Origin: JAEUMW01 sp039807745
GTDB lineage: Bacteria; Pseudomonadota; Gammaproteobacteria; Burkholderiales; JAEUMW01
Length of the DNA stretch: 13,196 bases
Assembly (NCBI GenBank): GCA_039807745.1
Contig: JBDHRV010000100.1
Location: forward strand, 1 to 13,196
Direction of reading: 5' to 3'
Part shown: positions 1 to 6,914 of the stretch, piece by piece
Layout: the number at the start of each line of letters is the position of its first letter
Numbering within the stretch: the stretch's first letter is position 1
Translations under genes and position numbers: made by a program
The notes under the pieces: model-generated
Databases searched by the model: none
Seen by the model: the letters and a program-made list of their open reading frames with translations, nothing else
Told to the model about the DNA's origin: nothing

Positions 1-191
1 GGATCCCATCAACAGAACGATCGCGCGCCGCAATGCGAATCGGATGCGGCATGCGTGGGCAACTTTGCGACATCGCGCGTCTGCCCCGGAGCGCGACCAG
101 CCGCCAAAAAAAGAATCAATCGCGTCTTGCAGCCCGCCTTCTCCCTCCGCCCAGAGTTACATCCGCGGATTCGTCGCCGCGAGCAGGAACG
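1..191. other. Left-edge intergenic region, possible start of a further minus-strand gene
   Basis: This stretch lies downstream of frdD. No complete gene is supported. On the minus strand an ATG at 52-50 opens a frame of 17 codons (MPHPIRIAARDRSVDGI) that is still open at the left edge, so the 5' end of another gene could be here; no clear Shine-Dalgarno precedes it and I do not recognise the peptide. A run of seven A at 106-112 (T on the minus strand) follows frdD, but I find no convincing stem just before it, so it is not called a terminator. Confidence 0.3.
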
Positions 192-533
192 TCAGATTCG
201 CAACAGATAGATGATCGTCGCGATGGTGCCCACCGCCGCGATGAGATACACCACGATCGCCACCAGCGTGTCGGCGCGCATGCCGAAGTCGTGCATCGTG
301 ACGCGCAGCCGGTGCGCCGCGTGCCAGAGGGACAGAAAGATCACGCCGAAGATGCATAGCTTGCCGAACCAGTGCGCCGCAAAGGCGTGCAGCTTGTCAT
401 AGGTCAGGATCTGCGGCACGTGGCCGAACGCGGCAAGCAGCGTGAGCAGGATGAGCACCGGCGTCACGAACGCGGTCACCGTGCCCCCTGCGGCGAACAG
501 CCCCCAGACGATCGGTTTGTTCGACTTGGCCAT
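192..533 (-). CDS. frdD: Fumarate reductase membrane anchor subunit D
   Basis: Second membrane anchor of the quinol:fumarate reductase (or succinate dehydrogenase) complex; with FrdC it holds FrdAB on the cytoplasmic face of the inner membrane and forms the quinone site. The 113-residue protein has three hydrophobic segments at about 18-37, 56-74 and 89-111. It shares with E. coli FrdD the N-terminal WGLFAAGG stretch (residues 10-17) and the HR...MHDF motif (residues 74-83). E. coli FrdD is 119 residues. I chose the ATG at 533: an upstream extension to 584 would run into frdC, and a GGGAG Shine-Dalgarno lies 9 bases before this ATG inside the frdC 3' end. It starts 2 bases after the frdC stop and is the last gene of the operon. 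Haem ligand patterns of SdhC/SdhD anchors are not apparent, as expected for this anchor class. Confidence 0.9.
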   Translation of the reverse strand: MAKSNKPIVWGLFAAGGTVTAFVTPVLILLTLLAAFGHVPQILTYDKLHAFAAHWFGKLCIFGVIFLSLWHAAHRLRVTMHDFGMRADTLVAIVVYLIAAVGTIATIIYLLRI

Positions 534-535
534 GG

Positions 536-928
536 TCAGAAGACTCCCGCGAGAAACAGCACCACCAGCGAAAGAACCACCCATCCACCATAGTGCGCGC
601 CGAGGATGATGCTGCCCGGCAGGAATTCCTCACCGCGCTGGATCGGCATCGCCTGCGGCGTGACGTTGAACCACGTGAACGTGTGATAGAGAGCGAAGGC
701 GAGAGCGACCAGTTGAAAGAGGATGCTTGCCGGGCTGCGCAGCGCCTCCAGGAAGGCCTCGTAGGCTGCCTGTCCCTCCGACAGCCGCATCACCGCGCAA
801 ACCAGCAGCAGCGTATAGGCGCCGATGAAGATGCAGGTAACCTCGCGTCCTATATAGCGCATGTAGCGCGCCTGACGGAAGAACCACGTCGTGTTGGCGA
901 ATTCACGGACATAGGGTTTGCGGCTCAT
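536..928 (-). CDS. frdC: Fumarate reductase membrane anchor subunit C
   Basis: First membrane anchor of the fumarate reductase complex. The 130-residue protein matches E. coli FrdC (about 130 residues) in its N-terminal KPYVR (4-8), the R28-E29 pair before the first membrane helix, and the H82-x-x-x-W86 pattern in a YHTFTWF motif. From memory of the E. coli enzyme, FrdC Glu29, His82 and Trp86 belong to the quinone site, so quinone binding should be retained. Membrane segments lie near 30-48, 68-86 and 106-128. I take MSRKPYV at 928 as the start: its ATG overlaps the frdB stop (ATGA), a GGGGGA purine run sits just upstream, and the longer frame to 1063 would overlap frdB heavily with unrelated sequence. 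Co-translation with frdB is likely. Confidence 0.92.
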   Translation of the reverse strand: MSRKPYVREFANTTWFFRQARYMRYIGREVTCIFIGAYTLLLVCAVMRLSEGQAAYEAFLEALRSPASILFQLVALAFALYHTFTWFNVTPQAMPIQRGEEFLPGSIILGAHYGGWVVLSLVVLFLAGVF

Positions 929-1668
929 TTTTTCCCCCACGGCATCAGATGTTCCTTGTACCAGTCGACGGTGCTCGCGACCTTCACCTGCTGCAGCGCG
1001 CTCGCCGGGTCGACGTGCTTGGGGCAGACCTCGGAGCATGCCCCGACGAAGGAGCATATCCACACGCCTTCATGAGTGGCGATCACCTCCTGCCTCTGAT
1101 CCCGCCCGCCGTCGCGCGAATCCTGGTTGTAGCGGTGCGCGAGCGTAATCGCCGCGGGGCCGATGAACTCCGGCTGCGAACCGTACTCGGGGCACGCCGC
1201 GTAACACAGCATGCAGTTGATGCACAGCGTGTACTGCTTGTAGGTGAGGAGCTCGGCCGGGCTCTGCTTGTATTCACCCGCGCTGACGGGTCTCTGCTCC
1301 TTCGGGATGATGAAGGGCTTGATCCGCGTCAACTTTTCCATGAAGTCGTCGGCCACCGTAACGAGGTCGCGCTCGATCGGAAAATGGACCAGGGGCTCGA
1401 CGCGAATGTTGTCCGAGTACTCGCGGATGAATGCCTTGCAGGCGAGCTTGGGTTCACCGTTGACCATCATGCCGCAGCTGCCGCACACCGCCATGTGGCA
1501 GGACCAGCGATAGGCGACCGTGGGGTCGAGGTTGTCCTTGACGTAATTCAGCGCGTCGAGCACCACCCACTCGTTCAGGCACGGTACGGAATAGGTCTGG
1601 AAGTGCGGCTCGCTGTCCGTCTCCGGGTTGTAGCGCAGCACTTCCAACTGAATCTGGCGTTCGCTCAT
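925..1668 (-). CDS. frdB: Fumarate reductase iron-sulfur subunit
   Basis: Electron-transfer subunit that passes electrons between the membrane quinone site and the FAD of FrdA through three iron-sulfur clusters. The 247-residue length is almost the same as E. coli FrdB. The cysteines are complete: C57, C62, C65 and C77 for the plant-type [2Fe-2S] cluster (SCHMAVCGSCG motif); C149, C152, C155 and C215 for [4Fe-4S]; C159, C205 and C211 for [3Fe-4S]. The CINCMLCYAACPEYG motif (149-163) and the CSFVGACSEVCPKHVDP stretch (205-221) are close to E. coli FrdB. The start at 1668 overlaps the frdA stop by 4 bases (ATGA) and has a GGAGG Shine-Dalgarno 7 bases upstream. Gene order and cluster spacing favour Frd over SdhB, although the physiological direction cannot be read from the sequence. 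Confidence 0.95.
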   Translation of the reverse strand: MSERQIQLEVLRYNPETDSEPHFQTYSVPCLNEWVVLDALNYVKDNLDPTVAYRWSCHMAVCGSCGMMVNGEPKLACKAFIREYSDNIRVEPLVHFPIERDLVTVADDFMEKLTRIKPFIIPKEQRPVSAGEYKQSPAELLTYKQYTLCINCMLCYAACPEYGSQPEFIGPAAITLAHRYNQDSRDGGRDQRQEVIATHEGVWICSFVGACSEVCPKHVDPASALQQVKVASTVDWYKEHLMPWGKK

Positions 1669-3425
1669 TTCTTGCCTCCAGAGTAATCACGCACACCAGG
1701 CTTCGACTTGGTGATCACGACGTCGAGATATTCGATGCGAGGGGGCTCCTTTGGATGGTAGTAGGTGAGCGTGTGTCGCAGGAACTTGTCGTCGTCGCGT
1801 GCCGTGAAGTCGAGCCGCTGATGTGCGCCGCGCGATTCCGTGCGCGCCAGCGCGCCCACCGCGACGGCCTCGGCGCAGTCGAGCATCGACCCAAGCTCCA
1901 ACGCCGCCAGGAGATCGGTGTTGTAGACGTTGGTCTTGTCGTGCAATTCGATCCCCGCGTAGCGGCCGCGCAGCTCTCCCGTCTTCTTGCAGCTGTCGGC
2001 CAGGCCTTCGCGTGTGCGGTAGATGCCGGCACCCGCCTCCATGGTGCTCGTCATCTCCTTACGCAGTCCGGAAATCGATTCGGTGCCGTTCGACTTCTGG
2101 AAGAGGGCGCGAATACGCCCCTGCGCCGCGTCCGCCTTCACCGTTAGCGCGGCTTCCTTCGCTGCCGGGGCGCCCGACTGGATGTAGGCGATCGCGCTCA
2201 TCGCGGCGCGGCGGCCGAAGACGAGCAGCTCCGTCAGCGAATTGGAGCCGAGCCGGTTCGCACCGTTGATGCTGACACAGGCGCATTCGCCGGCGGCGTA
2301 GAGACCGGGCAACGGCGTCGCCGCGTTGATGTCGGTGTGGATCCCGCCCATCATGTAGTGCACGACCGGGCGAATCGGCACGGGATCCTTCACCGGGTCG
2401 ACGCCGAGATAGCTGATCGAAAGATCGCGCACGAACGGCAGCCGCTCGTTGATCTTCTTCTCGCCCAGGTGACGCATGTCGAGCAGCACACAGTCGCCCC
2501 ACGTGGTCGACACGGTGTTGCCTTTCTGCTGCTCGTGCCAGAACGCCTGGCTCAGGCGATCGCGCGGACCGAGCTCCATGGTCTTCAACACCGGCTTGCC
2601 CACCGGCGTCTCCGGTCCCATGCCGTAGTCCTGGAGGTAGCGGTAGCCGTGCTTGTTGACCAGGATGCCGCCCTCGCCGCGGCAGCCTTCCGTGAGCAGG
2701 ATGCCCGTGTTCGGCAGTCCGGTCGGATGGTACTGCACGAACTCCATGTCCTTCAGCGGCACGCCGGCGCGGTACGCCAGCGCCATGCCGTCGCCGGTCT
2801 TGATCGCGCCGTTGGTGGTGAACGGAAAGATACGCCCGGCGCCCCCGGCGGCGATGATCACCGCCTTCGCCTGGAAGCGCCGCATCTGTCCGCTGCGCAT
2901 CTCGATCGCGGTCAGACCGTGGCAGCGCCCTTCGTCCACCAGCAGATCGGTGGCGAGGTACTCGTCGAAGCGCCGGATCGAGGGAAACTGGAGCGAGGTC
3001 TGGAACAGCGTGTGCAGGATGTGGAAGCCCGACTTGTCGGCGGCGAACCACGTGCGCTTGATCTTCATCCCGCCAAACGGGCGCACCGCCACCGAGCCGT
3101 CCGGCTCCCGGCTCCACGGGCATCCCCAGTGCTCGAGCTGGATCAGCTCCTTCGGCGCCTCGTTGATAAAGTATTCGACGGCGTCCTGGTCGCACAGCCA
3201 GTCACCGCCGCCGACGGTGTCGCCGAAGTGCAGATCCATGCTGTCGTCGGGCTTGATCACCCCGGCCGCACCGCCTTCGGCTGCGCAGGTGTGACTGCGC
3301 ATCGGGTAGACCTTCGAGATCAGCGCGATGGTGAGCTTCGGGTCGGTCTCGGCGAGGGCGATCGCGGCGCGCAGACCCGCACCGCCCGCACCGATGATGG
3401 CCACATCGGTCTTCACAATTTCCAT
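1665..3425 (-). CDS. frdA: Fumarate reductase flavoprotein subunit
   Basis: Catalytic subunit interconverting fumarate and succinate, with covalently bound FAD, on the cytoplasmic side of the inner membrane. The 586-residue protein (E. coli FrdA is 602) has the N-terminal dinucleotide-binding GAGGAG motif (residues 12-17), the FAD-linking histidine H45 in MRSHTCAAEGG, and the active-site set expected from E. coli FrdA shifted by one residue: H233 (HPTG), R288 (GPRD), H356 (VHYMMGG) and R391 (GANRLGSNS). A second GAGGAG-like run is at 193-197. The TEGCRGEGGILVNKHGYRYL stretch is strongly E. coli-like. The ATG at 3425 has an AGGGAG Shine-Dalgarno 9 bases upstream. It leads the operon; the 193-base leader upstream holds dyads and a candidate promoter. 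Because no other succinate dehydrogenase is visible here, this enzyme may also run as the TCA-cycle enzyme; that is inference. Confidence 0.95.
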   Translation of the reverse strand: MEIVKTDVAIIGAGGAGLRAAIALAETDPKLTIALISKVYPMRSHTCAAEGGAAGVIKPDDSMDLHFGDTVGGGDWLCDQDAVEYFINEAPKELIQLEHWGCPWSREPDGSVAVRPFGGMKIKRTWFAADKSGFHILHTLFQTSLQFPSIRRFDEYLATDLLVDEGRCHGLTAIEMRSGQMRRFQAKAVIIAAGGAGRIFPFTTNGAIKTGDGMALAYRAGVPLKDMEFVQYHPTGLPNTGILLTEGCRGEGGILVNKHGYRYLQDYGMGPETPVGKPVLKTMELGPRDRLSQAFWHEQQKGNTVSTTWGDCVLLDMRHLGEKKINERLPFVRDLSISYLGVDPVKDPVPIRPVVHYMMGGIHTDINAATPLPGLYAAGECACVSINGANRLGSNSLTELLVFGRRAAMSAIAYIQSGAPAAKEAALTVKADAAQGRIRALFQKSNGTESISGLRKEMTSTMEAGAGIYRTREGLADSCKKTGELRGRYAGIELHDKTNVYNTDLLAALELGSMLDCAEAVAVGALARTESRGAHQRLDFTARDDDKFLRHTLTYYHPKEPPRIEYLDVVITKSKPGVRDYSGGKK

Positions 3426-3447
3426 TGGTTGCCGCTCCCTGGGTGGG

Positions 3448-3459
3448 TGCCTATAGGCA
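3448..3459. promoter_or_regulatory. Perfect 12-base palindrome in frdA leader
   Basis: TGCCTATAGGCA reads the same on both strands. Its centre is about 28 bases upstream of the frdA ATG, just before the Shine-Dalgarno. It could be an operator or a small RNA structure limiting translation. No known binding-site consensus was recognised. Confidence 0.4.
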
Positions 3460-3472
3460 TCCCTTATCCTGA

Positions 3473-3518
3473 CGATCTGGTCCGGAGGCCCTCACCTCAC
3501 CGCCTCCGAACCGGATCG
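3473..3518. repeat. Long imperfect inverted repeat between frdA and the upstream membrane-protein gene
   Basis: Arms of 17 bases at 3473-3489 (CGATCTGGTCCGGAGGC) and 3502-3518 (GCCTCCGAACCGGATCG) flank a 12-base spacer. Fifteen positions pair perfectly and two do not (one of these is a G-T pair on the plus strand). Read in the direction of the genes, no T-run follows, so it is not a standard intrinsic terminator. It could act as a transcript-end or stabilising hairpin for the upstream gene, or as an operator, since it overlaps the candidate frd -10 element. Confidence 0.6.
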
Positions 3519-3543
3519 TAAAGCATCGGACGCCGATCGTGAA
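3515..3543 (-). promoter_or_regulatory. Candidate sigma-70 promoter for the frd operon
   Basis: On the minus strand TTCACG (3543-3538) and TACGAT (3520-3515) are 17 bases apart, each matching 4 of 6 consensus positions. The predicted transcript would start close to 3508, inside the long inverted repeat, giving a leader of roughly 80 bases. The match is modest and could be chance. Confidence 0.3.
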
Positions 3544-3618
3544 TCGAAATCGAAAGTTTCCCCTAGCGCCCCCCTTCTCCAAGAGAGCGCCAGCCCCCGC
3601 AGCGCTCGCATTCACAAC

Positions 3619-4404
3619 TCAGCGAACGAAGAAGATGTCGCGGTACGCCGTGTAGATCGAGGCCACCGCCACCGGCGCCAGGACGAGATAGCCCAGGCCG
3701 AAGGGAATGCCGGCCGCGACTGCAAGCGCGAACAGAATGATGCTGTACCAGAGCGTGGCCGGTATGTTCTTCAGGATGGCGAAGAAGCTCGCCTTCAACG
3801 CCGAGACGGCGTCGACGTCGTGCAGCACGATGAGCACGGGTGCAAACCAGATCGCCGCATAGACGGGAATGGCGAGCGCGGCGCCGATCAACGCGGCGAG
3901 CAACATCGACGCGAGACCCGCGGTCAACGCACCCATGCCCGGGTGGCCGAGCGCGCCGCCCAGCAGTGCGCCGACACCCATGTTCGCGCCCACGAAAATC
4001 ATCAGCAGCACGATGATGAAGAAGGTCGCGAGGAGATGGAAGATCCCGACCACGACGAGTGGCTGCGTGTTGCGGCGGAAGCCCGCGAAGAGATGCTCGA
4101 TCGTCAGGCTGCCGCCTTCGTCGACCGTTTTGCAGGCCAGCATGAGGCCGCCGGCAAGGACGGGAGCAATGAGCCCGTCCACGGCCCAGCCAACGATGGG
4201 GATCGCTCCGATCGCCAGCAGAACGACCACGAACAGCACCACGAGCAGAATCCACATCCCGGCCTGACGGCGGAAGAGCTCCCAGGCGTCGACGATCCAT
4301 CGCCAGCCGTCCGCGGCCGCAACGGTGCGCCCGGCGAGGTCGAACTGCGCCGCACCTCGATCGGGCGGCGGCAGCGCGGGGGTGGCGGGTGGGTCGGCGA
4401 CCAT
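3619..4404 (-). CDS. BPSS1780-family multi-pass membrane protein
   Basis: The 261-residue protein has a short polar, proline-rich N-terminus (1-25), then a GWRWIVDAWELFRRQAGMWIL block (33-53) that leads into the first membrane helix. I recognise this block and the overall layout as the BPSS1780 family of uncharacterised betaproteobacterial membrane proteins. Hydrophobic segments are near 50-69, 73-91, 116-140, 160-197, 219-236 and 238-255. A conserved-looking loop, DAVSALKASFFAILKN (198-213), lies between the last helices. No catalytic residues are evident and the function is unknown. The start at 4404 has no strong Shine-Dalgarno. It lies upstream of frdA in the same direction with 193 bases between, including a long inverted repeat, so it is probably a separate unit, though read-through into frd is possible. 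Confidence 0.75.
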   Translation of the reverse strand: MVADPPATPALPPPDRGAAQFDLAGRTVAAADGWRWIVDAWELFRRQAGMWILLVVLFVVVLLAIGAIPIVGWAVDGLIAPVLAGGLMLACKTVDEGGSLTIEHLFAGFRRNTQPLVVVGIFHLLATFFIIVLLMIFVGANMGVGALLGGALGHPGMGALTAGLASMLLAALIGAALAIPVYAAIWFAPVLIVLHDVDAVSALKASFFAILKNIPATLWYSIILFALAVAAGIPFGLGYLVLAPVAVASIYTAYRDIFFVR

Positions 4405-4634
4405 GGCAGAAGCTCAGCGGCGAGGTGCCGCTGCGGACGATTGTCGGGGCCCGAGGCTCGGCGACCCTGAGGGTGGGCCACAACCGCGAGCGTGAAGCCG
4501 CCCCCGCCACGCACCGACGCCGCTGCCCACGGCCGACGCAGACGCGAAATGCCGCGCCTGCCGGCGATGCACCCGAGAGAAAATCAGCGGCGCCCGCCCT
4601 GCACCACAGGCGCCCGCATCGAGAGGGCGACGCG

Positions 4635-4913
4635 CTATTTCTTGTTCACCGCCTTCTTGAGACCGGCACCGGCAGAGAACTTCGCCACCTTCGATGCCGC
4701 GATCTTGATCGCCTCACCCGTCGCCGGATTGCGACCCGTGCGCGCTGCGCGCTTGGAAGTCGAGAACGTCCCGAAGCCGATCAGGGCAACCGTGCCGCCC
4801 TTGGCGAGCGTCGCCGTGACGGTGTCGACGAAAGCCTCCAGCGTCGCCTCTACCGAAGCCTTGGTACCTCCCGTCTTCTTTGCAATGGCATCGACCAGTT
4901 CGCTTTTGTTCAT
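4635..4913 (-). CDS. hupB: HU-family DNA-binding protein
   Basis: Small nucleoid-associated protein that binds and bends DNA as a dimer. The 92-residue length is normal for HU (about 90). It shows the helical N-terminal dimerisation part (MNKSELVDAIA...), the GFGTF turn (46-50) and the arm region RTGRNPATGEAI (58-69) with the DNA-intercalating proline P63; the lysine-rich C-terminus ends VNKK. The ATG at 4913 has an AGAGG Shine-Dalgarno about 8 bases upstream. It appears to stand alone: 230 bases separate it from the next minus-strand gene and about 350 bases from the divergent efflux operon. The symbol hupB is by family resemblance; HU paralogues cannot be told apart without genome context. 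Confidence 0.93.
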   Translation of the reverse strand: MNKSELVDAIAKKTGGTKASVEATLEAFVDTVTATLAKGGTVALIGFGTFSTSKRAARTGRNPATGEAIKIAASKVAKFSAGAGLKKAVNKK

Positions 4914-5261
4914 TTAACAACCTCTCCGTGCTTGTGGGATGGTGCAAGCCCTCAAACGCTGCTTGCCCGGTCGCGCGTCATCCTCCGGATGACCCCGCGC
5001 TACGCCGTTCTTCGCCCCATGCGAGCGCCGCCGCCAATAGTAGCAAGGTGAACACGGGATATGCGAGAAAAAAAAGCGCTGCGCTGCGTGATCGGTGGGT
5101 GGCCGATGACCCACGGCTTTCCCTTGTCCGGCGGGCGATTGAGCGTTACGCGACGCTCCGCGGAGCAGCCCTTTCCGGTTCGCGATCGGGCAGCATCGGC
5201 GGATCGCGTGCGGTTGACGCAACGCAAGTCCCTGTGCGCAAGAGTGTGATCTAATCCTGCA
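4914..5261. other. Divergent intergenic region between the HU gene and the efflux operon
   Basis: A non-coding stretch of about 350 bases that should hold the minus-strand HU promoter and the plus-strand promoter of the efflux operon. I could not place either with confidence. Visible elements are the HU Shine-Dalgarno near 4923-4927, a short hairpin TCATCC-TCC-GGATGA at 4978-4992, a run of eight A at 5068-5075 (T on the HU strand), the cluster of inverted repeats at 5095-5208, and TTGACG at 5214-5219, which resembles a -35 box but has no -10 partner at normal spacing. Confidence 0.6.
5095..5208. promoter_or_regulatory. Cluster of inverted repeats upstream of the RND operon
   Basis: Four perfect dyads lie in 114 bases: GTGGGT/ACCCAC (5095-5100 and 5109-5114, spacer 8), GAGCGT/ACGCTC (5141-5146 and 5153-5158, spacer 6), the 12-base palindrome GCTCCGCGGAGC (5155-5166), and CGCGATC/GATCGCG (5181-5187 and 5202-5208, spacer 14). 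The second and third overlap by four bases. Such symmetry suits binding by a dimeric repressor or activator of a metal-efflux operon, but short dyads are common in GC-rich DNA. Confidence 0.4.
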
Positions 5262-5702
5262 ATGCTCGTGCGATCCGGAAACTGCAAGACCAGCGACCCT
5301 GCTGCGCGACTGCGACACAGTCTGCGTCGCGGCCTGATGGTGCTCGTCCTTTTCTTCGCGATCGCACAAAGCGCCGCACCCCTGATGCACGCGCATTTCG
5401 CGGACGGCGGTGCGCGCGACTCCGGCGTGCACATCCACCTCGGAACGTCCCTGCCGCCGACTTCGGGCGACCACGGCATCGCGAACGAGATTCGCGATTT
5501 CGAGGCGCGCATTCTGTCGGCACCTGACGAGTACTTCAAGGACGAGGCGCTGCGCGTGCTCGACTTGCCAGCGATCGGCGCGAATGCCTCGAATCGCCAC
5601 GCGCAGCCAATGGCGCCGCTCGCACGCTACGTCTGCGTGCCGACGACCGCGCCACAGCTCTTTCCCAAACCTCTCCCGCTGGCGCCTCCCGTATCGGCCT
5701 GA
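5262..5702 (+). CDS. Small exported histidine-containing protein at the head of the RND operon
   Basis: The 146-residue protein is not assigned to a named family. A basic segment (R17-R23) precedes a hydrophobic stretch at about 25-41 that reads as a signal peptide, followed at once by HAH (43-45) and then HIH (57-59), H71 and H113. The C-terminus is proline-rich. These His pairs just after the export signal would suit periplasmic metal binding, and small proteins of this kind (for example CzcI) are known at the head of CzcCBA operons; equating them is inference. The start is uncertain: no Shine-Dalgarno precedes the ATG at 5262, and the ATG at 5337 would remove the basic part of the signal. 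About 100 bases separate it from the adaptor gene. The alternative is a non-translated leader, but the frame is long and has a plausible export signal. Confidence 0.6.
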   Translation: MLVRSGNCKTSDPAARLRHSLRRGLMVLVLFFAIAQSAAPLMHAHFADGGARDSGVHIHLGTSLPPTSGDHGIANEIRDFEARILSAPDEYFKDEALRVLDLPAIGANASNRHAQPMAPLARYVCVPTTAPQLFPKPLPLAPPVSA

Positions 5703-5804
5703 TCGTTCTTGTCGCGCAGGCCGACCGCCGCAGAAGCGCCGGCCGACTTGCCCTCCTCGTTCGGTATGGCGCGGTCGCTCCCGGTGGCCGCACGGGAGTC
5801 TCCC

Positions 5805-6914
5805 ATGATGGTTAGTGTTTCCATCGCCGCCGGCGCGTTGCTGGCCGCCGCACTCGCACTCCCCGTGCGCGCTGCCGGCGTCGAGCTCGCGGTGACGGCA
5901 GAACAGGTGCAGTCCCTGGGCATCACCCTGGCACGACCGGCGCGGGACGACCACAGTCCGCTGCAGGGCTTGAGCGCCCGTGCCGTGGTTCCCAATTCGC
6001 AGATGAACGTGGTGAGCACGCCGCTGCCCGGTCTCCTGGAAACGCTCACCGTGTCGATCAGCCAGACCGTGACGAAGGGGCAGTTGCTCGCGCGTATTCA
6101 GAGCCCAGCGCTCGCCGAAGCGCAGCGGCTCTTCGTGCAGGCGACGAATCAGGCAAGCCTCGCGGAGGCGACGCTGAAGCGCGACGCGTCGCTATGGCAG
6201 GAGGGCATCATCGCCGAGAGCCGCTATCTCGCGGCGCAGGGCAACCACGCCGAAGCGGCAGCGCTGCTCGCGGAACGCACGCAGGCGCTGCGACTCGCCG
6301 GGATGTCCGATTCCGCCATCGCTCGCCTGCGCAGCACCCGCACCATCGCGAGCTCGCTCGATATCGCCGCACCCGCGGACGGCGTCGTGCTGGAGCAGAT
6401 GGCAACCGTCGGCCAGCGCCTCGACGCCTCGGCGGCGATCTACAAGATCGCGCGGGTGAATCCGCTGTGGCTCGAGATTCAGGTGCCGGTGGCCCGCGCT
6501 GCCGGCGTGCGCAATGGCGATCCCGTGACGGTGCCGCAGTTTCGCGCGCGCGGCAGTGTGATCGCCATCGGCGGCAGCGTCGATCCGGACAGCCAGACCG
6601 TGATGGTGCGCGCCCTGATCGACGACAACGCGCAGAACCTGAAGCCCGGCCAGAATGTCGAGGCGACCGTGGTCGCTGCCGCCCCCAGTGCAAGCGGCGG
6701 CTGGCGGGTGCCGAACTCCGCGCTCTCCCGGCAGGAGGGCAAGCTCCTGCTTTTCGTGAAGACGCCGGCCGGCTTCCGCGCGCAGACCGCGACCCTGATC
6801 TACGAAGGCGCGAAGGAGAGCGCGATCACCGCCGAGCTCTCGCAGAGCGATGAGATCGCGGTGCGCGGCATCGCCGCGCTGAAAGGCATGCTCGTGGGCC
6901 TGGGAGCGCAGTGA
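5805..6914 (+). CDS. RND efflux periplasmic adaptor subunit (CzcB/CusB-like)
   Basis: Membrane-fusion protein linking the inner-membrane RND pump to the outer membrane channel in the periplasm. The 369-residue protein has a hydrophobic export segment (about 4-24, ending VRAAG), a first lipoyl/barrel-sandwich half (about 65-100, with VVSTPLPGLLETLTVSISQTV), an alpha-helical hairpin rich in Ala, Leu and Gln (100-180), the second half (183-215, IAAPADGVVLEQMATVGQ), a beta-barrel domain (216-290, ending KPGQNVEATV) and a membrane-proximal domain (295-369). It has no His/Met-rich metal-binding extension like that of CusB or CzcB. The start is chosen because GGGAG sits 6 bases before the ATG at 5805 (a second ATG follows at 5808). 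This start leaves a signal without positive charges, so the ATG at 5766, which adds two arginines, is a real alternative. Its stop overlaps the pump start. Confidence 0.88.
   Translation: MMVSVSIAAGALLAAALALPVRAAGVELAVTAEQVQSLGITLARPARDDHSPLQGLSARAVVPNSQMNVVSTPLPGLLETLTVSISQTVTKGQLLARIQSPALAEAQRLFVQATNQASLAEATLKRDASLWQEGIIAESRYLAAQGNHAEAAALLAERTQALRLAGMSDSAIARLRSTRTIASSLDIAAPADGVVLEQMATVGQRLDASAAIYKIARVNPLWLEIQVPVARAAGVRNGDPVTVPQFRARGSVIAIGGSVDPDSQTVMVRALIDDNAQNLKPGQNVEATVVAAAPSASGGWRVPNSALSRQEGKLLLFVKTPAGFRAQTATLIYEGAKESAITAELSQSDEIAVRGIAALKGMLVGLGAQ

Noticed and set aside
106..112. T-run on the minus strand after frdD as an intrinsic terminator
   Set aside because: No stable stem lies directly before the run in the 45 bases inspected.
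4589..4617. Direct repeat GGCGCCCGC twice, with a possible hairpin after the HU gene
   Set aside because: The stem needs a bulge and the nearest T-run is about 12 bases away; the repeat is short and GC-rich, so chance is likely.
5068..5080. CGCAGCGC followed by eight T on the minus strand as a terminator
   Set aside because: The dyad AGCGC-T-GCGCT leaves a one-base loop, which cannot form a hairpin, and no minus-strand gene lies upstream to be terminated.
5214..5219. TTGACG as the -35 box of the efflux operon
   Set aside because: No -10-like hexamer lies 15-19 bases downstream; TGTGAT is 25 bases away.
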